From NCBI GenBank assembly GCA_027257055.1, contig JAPVLO010000179.1, positions 868,001-932,000 of the forward strand: DNA of 64,000 nucleotides. The letters run 5' to 3'. Positions 22,018-33,924 of this stretch are shown one piece after another (position 1 is the stretch's first letter; every line of letters begins with the position of its first letter). The translations under genes and the position numbers were made by a program. Source of the stretch: Cephalopachus bancanus (lineage: Eukaryota; Chordata; Mammalia; Primates; Tarsiidae). The notes under the pieces were generated by a model. The model made no database searches. It was not told the origin of the DNA and saw nothing but the letters and a program-made list of their open reading frames with translations.

Positions 22018-22090
22018 CAGGGCAACCCCTTCTGATCCCCTCCCACTCTGGGAGAGTTTCTGTCCTCTCAATAAATCCTGCTTTCTCAAA
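22018..22090 (+). repeat. possible LTR R-U5 fragment
   Basis: CTCTGGGAGAGTTTCTGTCC followed by CTCTCAATAAATCCTGCTTT resembles the poly(A)-signal region of ERV1-type LTRs. Too short to assign a family. Confidence 0.35.
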
Positions 22091-22099
22091 TAAAATAAA

Positions 22100-22395
22100 A
22101 TGAAATGTATGCAATCAAGGATTTGGGGGGCAGTGAAAATATTGTGTGATCTGTAACAAAGGACACATCATGATACATTTGTGCAAACCCATAAAGTGTA
22201 CAACACCAAGGTAAACACTAATGTGACAATGACGTGTCCATTGCACCAAATGCAGCACTCAGGTAGGAGGTACTGGTAGGGCGGGAGGCTGCATTTCTGG
22301 GGCAGGAAGTAAATGAGAAATCTCTGTACTTTCAAATCAGTTTTGCCATGCACCTAAAACTGCTCTAAAAATAAAATCTATTTTTAAAAAAATGT
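22100..22395 (+). repeat. L1 3' UTR fragment (older L1M type), plus strand
   Basis: The order CCCATAAAGTGTACAACACC, GTAACAAAGG-like words, GAAATCTCTGTACTTTC and CACCTAAAACTGCTCTAAAA, ending in AAATAAAATCTATTTTTAAA, matches older L1M 3' ends from memory. Confidence 0.65.
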
Positions 22396-22902
22396 AGGGA
22401 GGTGGTGGGTTATTGATAAAGATTATGGGGGTAGGGAAGAAGGGACGACACAATAACTCTCACAAGCCATCTTGGTCACTCCCTTAGCTCTACCCTGCCA
22501 CTCTGAGTCGTCTCCTTTCCTGGACCTACCGTGTACATCAGCAGAGCCTTCCTGTTTTCGAGGGCACTATGATCGCCTGGGGGTAGAAGGAGATTCAGCC
22601 AGGTTGATTTCTTGGATTCTAAGGTGCTAACTCCCTGGTTTTATACCAAAGCTGGGTCCCAAAAGCAGAACTTTGATGAGGTTATTTGTGATGATCCCTG
22701 AAAACATGACGGGGCAGAAAGAACTTCAGTTCTGAAAAACACAATGAGCTGACCAGGCCTATATACACCTGGAGCACTAGGGAACCAGAGGCACTGAAAA
22801 GGAGGGACAGTGGAAGTGTTTTAAAGAAAGAATTTCACATTTTGCAAATAAAACAAAAAAATCATTGATATTTGTTATGACAGAAGTCAGAATTCTTTGG
22901 TT
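22396..22902. other. intergenic sequence, nothing recognised
   Basis: Unique sequence without recognised features. Confidence 0.5.
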
Positions 22903-23235
22903 CGTTGTATTAATTTCCAAGAACTTTCATAGCAAAGTACCGGACTGCTGAGAACAACAGAAATTTCTTCTCCGTTGGTTCTGGGGGCCAGAAGTCTGAA
23001 AGCGAGATGTCCGCAAGGCCATGCTTGCTCTGGCACCTGCAGGAGAGAACCCTTCCTTTTCTCTCCCAGCTTCTGGTTTGTTGCTGGCAATCTTCATCAT
23101 CACCTTGGCTTGCAGCTGCAGCACTTCAATCTCTGCCTTGTCGTCACATGTGTCTGTGTGTCTATGTGTCTAGGTATCTCTTCTCCTCTTCTTATAAGGA
23201 CTGCAGTCATTTTGGGCCAAGGGCCCAACCTACTC
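22903..23235 (-). repeat. MLT1-type MaLR LTR, minus strand
   Basis: TTAATTTCCAAGAACTTTCA, GTACCGGACTGCTGAGAACA and later CTTCTTATAAGGACTGCAGT with CAAGGGCCCAACCTACTC give the reverse order of an MLT1 LTR. Open frames here (22975-23343) are inside this repeat. Confidence 0.65.
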
Positions 23236-23571
23236 AAGCATACAGATTTGTGGACAAGAAAAAGAGGTGTGGGAAGAATTGAGAGAGCAGAACTCTGGAA
23301 GAAATGGAGGTGGGAGGAGATGTCTAAGCAGATAGACACCTGACCATTTCCTCAGAGAAAAGAGGGGAGAGACAGTGTGGCAAGGTTGCTCAGAGTCCCA
23401 CAATAGTCGCCCAATAGTCATAATGTTATTTTGTCTGTGAAGCCCTAGGGCAGATCAAGACCTAGCAGAGAAGCCCTAAGCCCTGGCAAGTATATCCTCC
23501 ACCACTACCTTCCCCATGTGGTAATGCCAAAGAAAAAGCAGACAATGTTCCATGTAAACTTGGGAGGAGGG

Positions 23572-23632
23572 TTAGGGGTTGAATTGTGTTCCCCCAAAAG
23601 ATATATTGAGGGCCTAACCCCTGGTATTTCAG
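23572..23632 (+). repeat. MLT1 LTR 5' fragment, plus strand
   Basis: GGTTGAATTGTGTTCCCCCA followed by GGCCTAACCCCTGGTATTTC is the start of an MLT1 LTR, cut off by an Alu half. Confidence 0.6.
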
Positions 23633-23800
23633 AGGTGTGGCGACTAGTGCCTGTAGTTCCAGCTACTCGGAAGGCTGAGGCTAAAGGATCACCTAAGCCC
23701 AGCAGGTGGAGGTTGCAGTGGCCGTGAGCATGCCACTGCACTACAACCTGGGCAACAGAGTGAGACTCCAACTCAAAAATAAAAAATAGAAATAAAAATA
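23633..23800 (+). mobile_element. 5'-truncated Alu (right arm only), plus strand
   Basis: GTGTGGCGACTAGTGCCTGT to CTCCAACTC with an A-rich tail. Confidence 0.85.
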
Positions 23801-23811
23801 AATTGACCAAT

Positions 23812-26310
23812 AAAAATTGTATGTGTTTATCATGTAATCATGTTGTTTTGAAATATGTATACATTGTGGGATATCTAAATCAAGCTAATTACTATTACCT
23901 CATATTTTTTTTGTGGTGAGAACACTTAAAATCTATTCTTCAGTAACTTTCAAGAATGCAGTACATTGCTATGAACTATAGTCACTATGGAGTATCTCAT
24001 TTTCTGAGAGTTTGAAAGGGTGCTGGATTCTGTCAAATCCTTTTTCTGTATCTCTTGCTATGATCATGGGATTTTTCTTCTTTAGCTTATTGATGTGATG
24101 GATTACATTAATTGACTTTTACAAGTTGAGTCAGCCATACATGCCTGAAATAAATTCCACTTGGTTGTGGTATATAATTCCTTTTTGACATTGTTGGATT
24201 TGATTTGCTGATATTTTGTTGAACATTTTAATATCTATGTTCATGAAATAAATTATTCTGTAGTTTTCCTTTCTTGCTATGCCTTTGTTTGGACTTGGTA
24301 TTAGCATTATGTTGGATTCATGGGCTGCATTAGGAAATATTTCCTTTGATTCTATCTTCTGACAGATTGCGGAGAATTTGCATAATTTCTTTTTCTATTT
24401 TATTGTTTCTATTATAGAGATGTGGGTACAAGTGAGGGTTAAATACATAAGTTGGCTTCATGCAAGTGAAGTTTGGGCTTGTAACTGGCCCTCCCTCTCC
24501 TTGTGTTGTCATGCACCACCTCGCTGTGCTCCTCCCTCCCTCTCTCCCCTAGCAGTGCCCAGTGACTGCTGAACCCTCCATTGTGCTACTGTGACTAGTG
24601 TTCAGGGCCCACTTATGAGTGAGAACATGTGCTATTCACTTGTTTCTTTGATAGTTTACTTAATATGATGGTCTTCAGTGCCATCCAATTTACAGCAAAG
24701 TACATGATTCTATTCTTCTTTATGGCCATGTACACTTCATTATGTATATATACCACATTTTCTTTATCCAGCCCACGTCCAGTGGGTAGTAGAGTTGGTT
24801 CCATGTTTTTGCTATTGTGAATAGCATGGCAACAAACATATGTGTGCCAGTGTCTTTTTTGTAGAGCAATTTATGTCCCTCCAGATATATTCCCAGGAGG
24901 GAGATTGCTAGATTGTATGGAAGATCAATTTTAGTTCTTTTAGGAATCACCACACTGTTTTTCATAGAGGTTGAACTAGCTTGCACTCCCACCAACAGTG
25001 TAGAAGTATTCCCTTTTTTCTGCACTCACGACAGCATCTGTTGTTTTTTGATGTGTTAATGATAGCCATTCTTGCTGGAGTTAGGTGGTATCTCATTGTA
25101 GTTTTGATTTGTATTTCTCTGTTGCTTAGTGAGGCTAAGCATGTTTTCATGTGACTGTTGGCTGCTAGTATGCCATCTTTTCAGAAGTATCTGTTCATGT
25201 CCTTTGCCCGCTTTTTAATGGGGTTGTTTTTTCTTTTCACTTCATTTGATTACCTTGTAAATCTGGATGTTAGGCCTTTGGGCATAATTTCTTCCTTAAA
25301 TGGTTGGTACAATTCATCAGAATTTACCATCTGAGCCTAGTGCTTTCTGTGTTAGAAAGTTATTAATTATTGTTTAAGTTTTAAAAATAGATGTAGTCCT
25401 ATTAAGATTGTTTATTTCTTCTTGTATGAGTTTTGGCAGGTTGTGTCTTTCAAGGAATTGCTTTATTTCATCTAGGTTATTAAATTTGTGGGCATAGAGT
25501 TATTCAGAGTATTCCTTGATTATCCTTCTAATGTCTAGGATTTCTAGTGATTTCTACTCTTTCATTTCTGATGACATAGTAACTTGTATCATCTTTCTTA
25601 TTTTCTCAGTCAACTTGCGTATTGGTTTTATTGCTCTTTCAAAAAAAAAACCAGCTTTTTATTTCATTGATTTTCTGTTTTAGTGTCATTGATTTTTGCT
25701 CTAATTTTTATTATACTTTTTCTTCTGCTTACTTTAGATTTAATTTGCTCTTCTTTTTCTAGTTTCCTAAGATGGAAGTTCAGATGATTGACTTTAGATC
25801 TTTCTTTCTTTTCTAGACTATGTATTCAATGTTATAAATTTCCTCTAAGCACTGCTTTTGCTACATCATACAAATTTTGATAGGTTGTACTTTCCTCTTC
25901 ATTTAGCTAAAAATATTGTAAAATTTATCTTGAAATTTCTTCTTTGACTCATGTGTTATTTAGATGTATACTGTTTAATTTTCAAGTATTTTAGGATTTT
26001 CCACTGTCTTTCTAATATTGATTTCTAGTTTAATTCCATTGTGGTCTGAGAACATTGCATGATTTCTGTTCTTTTAAATTTAGTAAGGTGCATTTGTGGT
26101 CCTGGATGAAGCTTATCTTGATAATTAAAGAATGTGTATTCTGCTGATGCTGGATGAAGTAGTCTATAAGATGTTCATGGTATCCAGTCAATTTATGATG
26201 GTGTTGAGTTTGACCAATTCCTTACTGATTTTCTGCCTGCTAGATCTATTCATTTCCTCCATCCAAATATTCTCCTCTATTTTTCCTTGAGAAGTCAACT
26301 ATTTATCCAG
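23812..26310 (-). mobile_element. older L1 (3' UTR and part of ORF2), minus strand, split by a younger L1
   Basis: The 3' end lies at 23812-24010 (reverse of the CAATGTATACATATTTC tail). After an internal deletion, ORF2 reverse-transcriptase-region sequence is recognisable in reverse (TTGATGTGATGGATTACATT; CATGAAATAAATTATTCTG) up to 24391 and again from 25282 to about 26310. Many stops and indels make it non-coding. The split is caused by a separate L1 insertion. Confidence 0.8.
24392..25281 (-). mobile_element. younger 5'-truncated L1 nested in the older L1
   Basis: From a T-rich tail and GATGTGGGTACAAGTGAGGG to TGGATGTTAGGCCTTTGG, about 890 bp of reverse L1 3' UTR and ORF2 end. A 12-bp target duplication GCATAATTTCTT lies at 24380-24391 and 25282-25293, and the older L1 reads on smoothly across it. 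The ORF2 remnant has stops in all frames. Confidence 0.85.
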
Positions 26311-26785
26311 AAAAGTACATCTAACATCATAAAATTAAAAATGTTGGAACCACAGGGTCATTCCTAAATGCCTGTGAAGTCTTCGTGATGGTAGGAATGC
26401 TAGTGACAGCATTTTGGACTTGACTTATTACATGGAAGCCTGAATATTATTTCAATTAGAAGAAGAGAAAGCTTTGAGAACTTTGGGCTCAGTTCAAAAT
26501 GAAAACTTAGAGTGATAACTCGAAATTGTTGCTGTTTAAGATTCATGTAAAAAGGCAGTATTGATGTTTCTGATCCTGACATTCTGGAAAAAAAATCATA
26601 GAAGTGCCTTTACTGGAAGAGTATTTATCCTTGTGAGGAATTGGTAGACTGGAAGGAGCAGAAATCTACTCAGGTTGTCACAAGTTAAAAGTTAGAATCT
26701 GTTATCTCATACCTCAAGGATGGGAAATATAACCAGCCTCCCTGAGGGTTTACAACTGAGAACTGGAAAGTCAGAAAAGGAGTGT
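26311..26785. other. intergenic sequence, nothing recognised
   Basis: Unique sequence. Confidence 0.5.
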
Positions 26786-27162
26786 CATGGACTGTGTTAT
26801 GCCCCCTGAGTTCATATGCTGAAATCCTAACTCCCAGTACCTCAGAATGTGACTGTATTTGGAGATAGGGCCTTTAAGGAGGTGATTAAAGTCAAATGGG
26901 TGGGCCTGAATCCAGTATGACTGGCACCATAAGAAGAGGAGATCAAGAGACAGACATTCACAGAGGGAAGACCATGTGAACACACAGGAAGAAGACAGTC
27001 ATCTGTGGTGGCCAAGGAGACAGGCTTCACAACAAACTAACCCCGTCAACCCCTTGATCTCAGACTTCTAGCCTTCAGATCCGTGAGAAAACATATATCT
27101 GTCATTTAAGCCACCCAGTCTATGCTACTTTGTTATGGCAGCCTTAGCAGACTAATACACGG
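26786..27162 (+). repeat. MLT1-type MaLR LTR, plus strand, nearly complete
   Basis: TGTCATGGACTGTGTTATGC at the start, then TAACTCCCAGTACCTCAGAA, GACTTCTAGCCTTCAGATCC, and TTAAGCCACCCAGTCTATGC ending GCAGACTAATACAC. This is the full motif order of an MLT1 LTR. Confidence 0.85.
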
Positions 27163-29100
27163 AGGTTACAGGGCTGCAAGTCCAGCGCCGTGGAGCCCAG
27201 GATCTTTCTTTTCTGCTTTTCTTGCTTTGTTTGCCTTACTTATCACTATCTATGAACTGAATTTCTCTGACACAGTACACATATGACAAAAATGACCTCC
27301 CTAGCCTTGGTTTTAGGTGACCTCTCTGAGCTTCTACATCTCAGGCCTATTATGTGGCGTTCCCAAAAAAGAAAATCTGACTAAGTTGGTTCAAATGTTC
27401 ATCCTAGTATATATAACAAAGTATTGACTGTTGAGAGAGGAGCATCACATGATAAAAACATAGAAACACGGCCTTCCAGATCTGCTGGAGGTGTTGGTAA
27501 TGAACAACTCATTTAAGGAGGTTGGGACTAGGCAGGCATCCCAAAGGGTGATATACTATAGTTATTTTAAGCAAAACCTTAAAAATGAGAGTATAACTAG
27601 ACAAAGTCAATACAATGCAACCTGTTGGGGCAGGACCAAGTTCTATATCTCCTTCCATTTAGTGGTAAATGAACAGCAAAACATAACAGAGGGAGGAAAT
27701 GGCTCCACCAGCTTGTTCCAAAAAGTCTGGAGATCATTAAATACATAAGTCAGTAATGACTTTCACCACAACCAGGGAAAGGGTAAGAAGGAGCATCTCA
27801 CACACACATACATATATATACTCCTCAGCTGTTGTTTTGTGATTTGTCTTCCCTCTTGACTACTGCTATTTTATTTTAAACACATACAAAATACACACAT
27901 GGAAATTGAACGAAAAGGAAAGATCCACTGTATGTTTTTATGCTTGTGACCCTAAGGGTGGACGCAGATCTCTCATAGAAGTAAGGATAGTCTTATGTCT
28001 TTGGAAAATGTTAGCCAAGCAAGTAAAGGAAAATTAGAAAATGTGAAGATATTAACTAGTGTGCTTGGTTTCGTATTACAGAAATTCAACAATGAGGAGA
28101 TTTAGTAGAAGGGGAAGCTTATTTTTAGGATATGGGCATGTCACATAGAAACCAAAGAGAGCATGCAAGTGAACCACAGGGAAGAATTGGAACCAGAGAC
28201 ATAAACATCATCCATATTGTCTCTCACCTTTCATTTTTGTCTCTCTTGGAGCATCAGTTTCATTTTTTAGCTCTTATCTTTCTCTCTGTTTCCCAGTACC
28301 AAAAAGAGGAAAAAGGCATTATCCACAGCTCCCAAGAAGAAAGACGGTAAACTGATACCTCTTTGTTCTATCTCCAAATTTACATGGAAGACCTATGGCC
28401 TGGCTTGGGTTAGTGTTCCGTCTTTAGACCAGTGAAGAATGGCAAAGAAAGTGGCATCATAAAGAACATGGCAGCTCTGATGTAATCGGATGAATAGCGG
28501 GTGGGGGAAGGCAGATTCTAGAAGAGTGGAGAGGGGAGTTTGGCTTCCATATACAGGCAAAAAAGAAGGGGAAAACCCCATAATTGCACCATTAAAGGCA
28601 ATACTTGGAACATTTGAATACCTTCCCCTCCACACACACAGAGGAAGGACACTTCTATTCATACTTTAAAAAAGAAATAGTGGTAGGACTGTGTGTTTTA
28701 AAGTTTTCTTATAATATTTTTATGTATTTTCTCAATTTTTAAAAATTAATCTACCTTTATCATTTGAAAAAATAACATTTGACAAGTAACAACAGAAGCA
28801 ATTCAGGAGACATCAAATGTATCAGTTTTGTTTCTGTTTTCTGAACACTTGAAACTGTGCATTAAGCAGACATGATTCATGGGATGCTTTATGAAATCAT
28901 TATATCTGCCACTATTCTTTTACATTTATCCAGTGGGGCTAGTTTTTACCTGTCTCTGCATAAAAACTCGGGCAGTCCTGTAACTTTTTTGGTCACTTGT
29001 AAATAATACAAATGGTCTCAATACAGAAATGGGCATTTCCAGTCCCCTTCAATATTCTAAACTTCGACCTAATGTAAGTAGAGGTGTCTCTCCTCCACTA
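27163..29100. other. intergenic sequence, nothing recognised
   Basis: About 1.9 kb of unique, moderately AT-rich DNA with a short ACACAC/ATAT run at 27800-27822. The largest frames (28393-28662 minus, 28132-28350 plus) show no motif. Confidence 0.5.
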
Positions 29101-29204
29101 TCCAGGGCAGCTGAAGGTGGGGACCCTGTCGCTGAGGAAAGGGGGGCTAGATGATGGATCCTTTTCTCTTTCCCCATCCAAAGTTCTACATTTCCCCAGA
29201 CTCC

Positions 29205-29699
29205 TCAGTCAGCTGACCATGGTTTCTGACACCAACAGGTTGATGGTTGTGTAGGGGATACTGGGGAGACAAGGGAGGGGACAGTGAGGATGGAATTGAT
29301 GCTGTCATGAGTTGCCTTTTTGCTCTCTGGTCCTGGGAGATATTCAAGGCTGATTCTTCCTCTTATGAAGGTTCTTGTGGGTTCCTCAGAGACCTTCCTC
29401 CAGCCACCAACGCAAGTGGGCATCTCCCATGCAAGAGGGCATCTCCAATGGCAGTTCCCTAGTTGGCTTATTATTCGTGGTATGCCGGTTGCCATGGGAA
29501 TCCAGTAATACCTACAGCTCTGTGCCCTAGGTGGCCCTCTTGAACAAGACCTAAAGCAATCCACAATGACCTTCTTATAGGTGCAACCTCCATCGGATCC
29601 CCAGGAAGCATTCATGCCCCTTTGTTCCAGTGTTCTGGGGGTGAAGGCCTTCTCCATAGCAAGCTCCTCTTCCACTTGGCCATCGGTAGGGCCGCCCAT
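29205..29699 (-). other. unidentified 164-codon ORF, coding status doubtful
   Basis: ATG at 29699-29697 and a stop after ...CWCQKPWSAD. It is the longest open frame in the window outside the CpG island and outside repeats I recognise, apart from the 168-codon frame overlapping the LTR at 60643. I see no signal peptide, membrane segment or known domain. It has six scattered Cys and no regular spacing. A second frame (29612-29875) overlaps it, which favours GC-richer repeat or LTR-like DNA over a gene. No splice or promoter context supports transcription. Confidence 0.15.
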
Positions 29700-29914
29700 C
29701 GCTTACCCCTTAGATTTCTCAAGTGGGAGTCTGACACTGTCCTCCTGGGCCCCGTGCAGCATGAGACACGCAGCAGCTCTTCATGTGGAGCCCGTGGTGC
29801 CACTCTTAGGAGCTTGAGTTGAGGACAGGTATCCCCACACCTTCCCCTTTGAATCTGGAGCTTAGAGCATATCAACAGCTGTCTCTAAAAGGCCTGTGCA
29901 TAGATGCCTTCTGT

Positions 29915-30335
29915 CTTTGTCTGTTTTGTGCTGCTATAAAGGAATTCCTGAAGTTGGGTGATTTCTGAAGAAAAGAGGTGCATTTGACTCATGGTTCTTC
30001 AGACTGTACAAGAAACATGGCACTGGCCTCTGTTTTTGATGAGACCACAGGAAGCTTCCACTCAAGGCGTGGAAGGCATCAAATGGCCAGAGGAAGGAGC
30101 AAGAGAGAGAGGGAGGGAGGTTCCAGGCTCCTTTAAACAATGTTTTCACATGAATTAATAGAGCAAAATTCACTCATCACTGCAAGGTGGATACCAGATC
30201 CTTCGCAAGGGATGTGCCTCATGACACAAACACCTCCTGCTAGGCCCCACTTCCAGTGCTGGGGATCAAATCTCAACATGAGATTTGGAGAGGACAAATA
30301 CTCCAATTGTCTCACTGCCAGTCTCTGCACATTCT
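29915..30335 (-). repeat. MST/THE1-type MaLR LTR, minus strand
   Basis: TTTGTGCTGCTATAAAGGAA, CTGAAGAAAAGAGGTGCATT, GAGACCACAGGAAGCTTCCA and ATCAAATCTCAACATGAGAT follow the reverse order of MST-group LTRs. Confidence 0.8.
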
Positions 30336-30514
30336 GGCCTCTAATGTAGGTGAAGCTTAAAGCATCTCACTACCGACTCTAACAGCTAGCTTCCTTATTG
30401 GAATTTCAGTTTGGCACATGGTCTTTTGCATCTTAGGGTTTCAGTCAAAACTTCCATTTTAATATCTTATTATGCACTTTTTGGTCCTAATTAATTTATT
30501 ATTTTAAAAATTAT

Positions 30515-30801
<287 letters not shown>

Positions 30802-30931
30802 CATTTTAATTTTAAAGAAAAGAGTATTGCTTGATCCCTAAAAACTGTTTTTTAGTTTGGAAATTTTTTAAAGAATGCAACTATATTTTGCTGTCAATCC
30901 ATTCATTTTATTTTTTATTTTTATTTGTTTA

Positions 30932-31219
30932 TTTTTTTTTGAGTTGGAGTCTCACTCTGTCGCCCAGGTTGGAGTGCAGTGGCATGCTCACAGCCACCGT
31001 AGCCTCAACCTACTGGGCTCAGGCGATCCTTTTGCCTCAGCCTTCTAATCAGCTGGAGCCACAGCCATGTGCCACCATGCCTTGCTAATTTTTTGATTTA
31101 TTGTAGAGACGAGGTCGCGCCATGTTGCTCAGGCTAATCTCCACCCCTGAGCTCAGGCAATTCTCTTGCCTGCACCTCCCAAAGGGCTGGGATTACAGGC
31201 TTGAGCCAATGTGCCTGGC
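30932..31219 (-). mobile_element. Alu, minus strand
   Basis: TTTTTTTTTGAGTTGGAGTC to GAGCCAATGTGCCTGGCT. Similar flanks CAATCCATTCATTTTA and CAATTCATCCATTTTA. Confidence 0.88.
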
Positions 31220-31762
31220 TTCAATTCATCCATTTTAAGCAATTAGACATATGAGGGGTCATATTGCTCTCTATTTTAGAGTTAAACTGACAATAATAAT
31301 ATTTTTCATTTATACAGCACTCTAGAGTTTAAAAAGGAAGACTTTCAAATTGCTTATTTTTACACTCAGTTGTTCAAAATGAGAAGACATGAAAGAACAG
31401 TTAGGAATAGCAAAGCTGAGAAAAAGGAATGCCTCTGTCCACCTCAAGCACCTAAGCGAGAAAGCACACAAAGGACTTCAAAGCTTTAGAAGAAGATATG
31501 TACCACAGTCAAGAGGCGGTTTTATTAATTTCAAATATTCATCTGGATTTCCTCATTGATGGCCATGCTGTTTGAAAAAAAACCAAGCCACTCCATTACC
31601 CAGACAACGCACACAGGCTTCTTTGACTTGCTACCATAACGCCATCTGTGAGGCCTGGAGTTACTTCTCCCCATTGGGGCTAGTCCTTTTATTCAGAACA
31701 AAGACTTGTTCATGATGAAACTCAGCTTTCTCCCAAACAGAAAGGCCAATTTAAAAAAATCT
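31220..31762. other. intergenic sequence, nothing recognised
   Basis: Unique sequence. Confidence 0.5.
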
Positions 31763-32060
31763 CGCTGGGCTCAGTGGCTAAGCCTATAATCCCAGCACTT
31801 TGGGAGGCCAAGGCGAATGGATGGTCTGAGTCCGCGGATTTGAAACCAGCCCGGGCAACTTGGCGAGACCACTTCTCTACAATCAATCACAAAATTAACC
31901 TGGCGTGCTAGCATGTGCCTGTAGTTCCAGCTACTTGGAAGGCTGAGGTGGAAGTATTGTCGGAGTCCAGCAGATCGACGCTGAGGTGGCCGTGAGTGTA
32001 CCACTGCACTCCAGCCTGGGCGACAGAGTGAGATCTAACTCCAAAAAAAAAAAAAAAAAA
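31763..32060 (+). mobile_element. Alu, plus strand
   Basis: CGCTGGGCTCAGTGGCTAAG head, GAGATCTAACTC tail and long poly-A. Confidence 0.87.
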
Positions 32061-32068
32061 CTCTCTCA

Positions 32069-32155
32069 TCTCCTCCTCCTCCTCCTCCTCCTCCTCCTCC
32101 TCCTCCTTCTTTTCCTCTTCCTCCTCCCTCCTTCGCCTCCCTCCAACCCTCCCTC
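32069..32155 (+). repeat. (TCC)n pyrimidine microsatellite
   Basis: About ten perfect TCC units followed by a degenerate C/T tract, directly after the Alu poly-A tail. Confidence 0.9.
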
Positions 32156-33249
32156 TCTAGCTTATTCTCTTCATAAACCATCCACTCTAACTTTAGCCTG
32201 GTAAATAGCTCAGCATCTGCCTGGTGACTGAACCTCTATCTTTCTCCACTGTAGAGAAAGAATTGGCTGTCAGAAGCTAAAGTCCGCCATCTTAACGGCT
32301 CTCCTTGCTCCTTATGCCTGGGCATGAGGCCCACAGTCCCACCTGGACACTCCAGCCACAGTTTCTCACCACAAGGAGTCACCCAGTCTTTTTGAGGATG
32401 TGGGCTAACCTTAGTCCCTACCTCCTGATGACGTCTTCCATTTCTTAGCTCTGACTACATATGTGAGACATTTGATGAGAGCAGTGGATTTCTCTGTGAG
32501 TAGGGTGAGGCCTGTCAAAATCCTCTTAGTCCTGAAACTCCTCAGCCACTGTGTAGTGCTGCTTCCTGGTCCGTGTCAGGGGGACACTCCACTTGCCCGT
32601 TGCCTCCCCCAACCCACGTCCACACACTCAGGCTCACCTGATGTAAGGGGGGCACTTTTCCCTCTGGCTTGTTAAGTAGGGTAAAATCTATATTTGCAAC
32701 ATGCTTTCATGTGACCTGGATCTTTCAATACACTGTTGACTTATTGTTTAATTTGTTTCTCAGTTTTTGCCTCCATCAAATGTTGTGTGCTTCTACCCCC
32801 GAGTCCTGTGCTGGCCGCTGCAGGGAGGCTCGTGAAAGAATTCCAGCCTCTGAAGACCTGACAGTCCCATAAAGCCACTTGTCTCTTTCTGCTTCTGCCT
32901 ACTGGCACGCTAAGGACTCCGTGTACAGAATGCCTCTGGGGTGATTCAGATCCTCTCAGCCCCACTCACGTCACTCTCCAACTACAGAGGCCGCCATGAA
33001 ATGGCGCAGGCTCTGAATGGCTTTGTGAAGGTACAACCTGGTGGTGCCCCAGTCCTGACAGGCCCGTGTCAAGAATCTCTCGCTTCCCACCCCATGGCTT
33101 CTTGGACGCTGGCTCCTGGCACATACTTAGCACCTATGTTTGTGTAACCTGGACACACAGGAGTTAAGCCTGTGGCGCACCCTTGGTCAGTGGGTGACAA
33201 GAGCTTCCCTTTTCCATTGCTTGGCTAAGACTAACTCAGAAGCAAGACC
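32156..33249. other. intergenic sequence, nothing recognised
   Basis: Unique, GC-moderate sequence. No supported gene. Confidence 0.45.
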
Positions 33250-33431
33250 ACATCCTGAGAGACATTGCAGTGATCAGACCCACCGTCAAAGACCACGGAT
33301 GCAAGGGCTGTAGTCCCATCATGTTCCATTCAGTTCTTTGTGTGGTCCTTGTACAACCCAGATGAATCATGGCAGATGCCAGTGGATTACACAAATGTGA
33401 ACAAATGCTCTGGCGATGTGGATGTGATATC

Positions 33432-33661
33432 TTTTTTTTTTTTTTTTGAGTTGGAGTCTCACTCTGTCGCCCAGACTGGAGTGCAGTGGCCGCTTCCGGC
33501 CACCGCAGCCTCGACCTGCTGGGCTCCGGCGATCCTTCTGCCTCAGCCTTCCGAGTAGCCGGAATTACAGGCATGTGCTACCACGCCCGGCTGGTTTTTT
33601 GATTTATTGTAGAGATGAGGTCTCGCTGCCCAGGCGGGTCTCGAACCCGCGGGCTCAGGCA
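33432..33661 (-). mobile_element. 5'-truncated Alu, minus strand, inside the ERVL remnant
   Basis: Poly-T to GAACCCGCGGGCTCAGGC, ending within the left arm. GTGATATCTTTTTT on both sides shows insertion into the tail of the neighbouring Alu. Confidence 0.88.
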
Positions 33662-33669
33662 GTGATATC

Positions 33670-33924
33670 TTTTTTTTTTTTGAGTTGGAGTCTCACTCCA
33701 GGCTGGAGTGCAGTGGCATACTCACGGCCACCCCAGTGTCGAGCTGCTGGGCTCCAACAATCCTTCTGCCTCAGCCTGCCAAGTAGCTGTAACTATAGGC
33801 ATGCGCTACCATGCCCCAGCTAATTTTTTTATTTGCTGTAAATAAATAACCCACAGGCTCAAGTAATCTACTCATCTCGGTCTCTCAAAGTGCTGGGATT
33901 ACAGGCTGAATGACCAAGCCTGGC
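33670..33924 (-). mobile_element. Alu, minus strand, inside the ERVL remnant
   Basis: TTTTTGAGTTGGAGTCTCAC to GACCAAGCCTGGCC. The original target repeat GATGTGATATC / GATGTGATACC spans both Alus (33421 and 33927). Confidence 0.87.

Noticed and set aside
22975..23343. 122-codon plus-strand ORF
   Set aside because: Lies mostly within an MLT1 LTR in reverse orientation.
33446..33823. 125-codon frame and many similar 70-130 codon frames (for example 21166-21555, 41219-41564, 46105-46443, 62386-62712)
   Set aside because: All are translations of Alu elements and share the stereotyped Alu peptide patterns.
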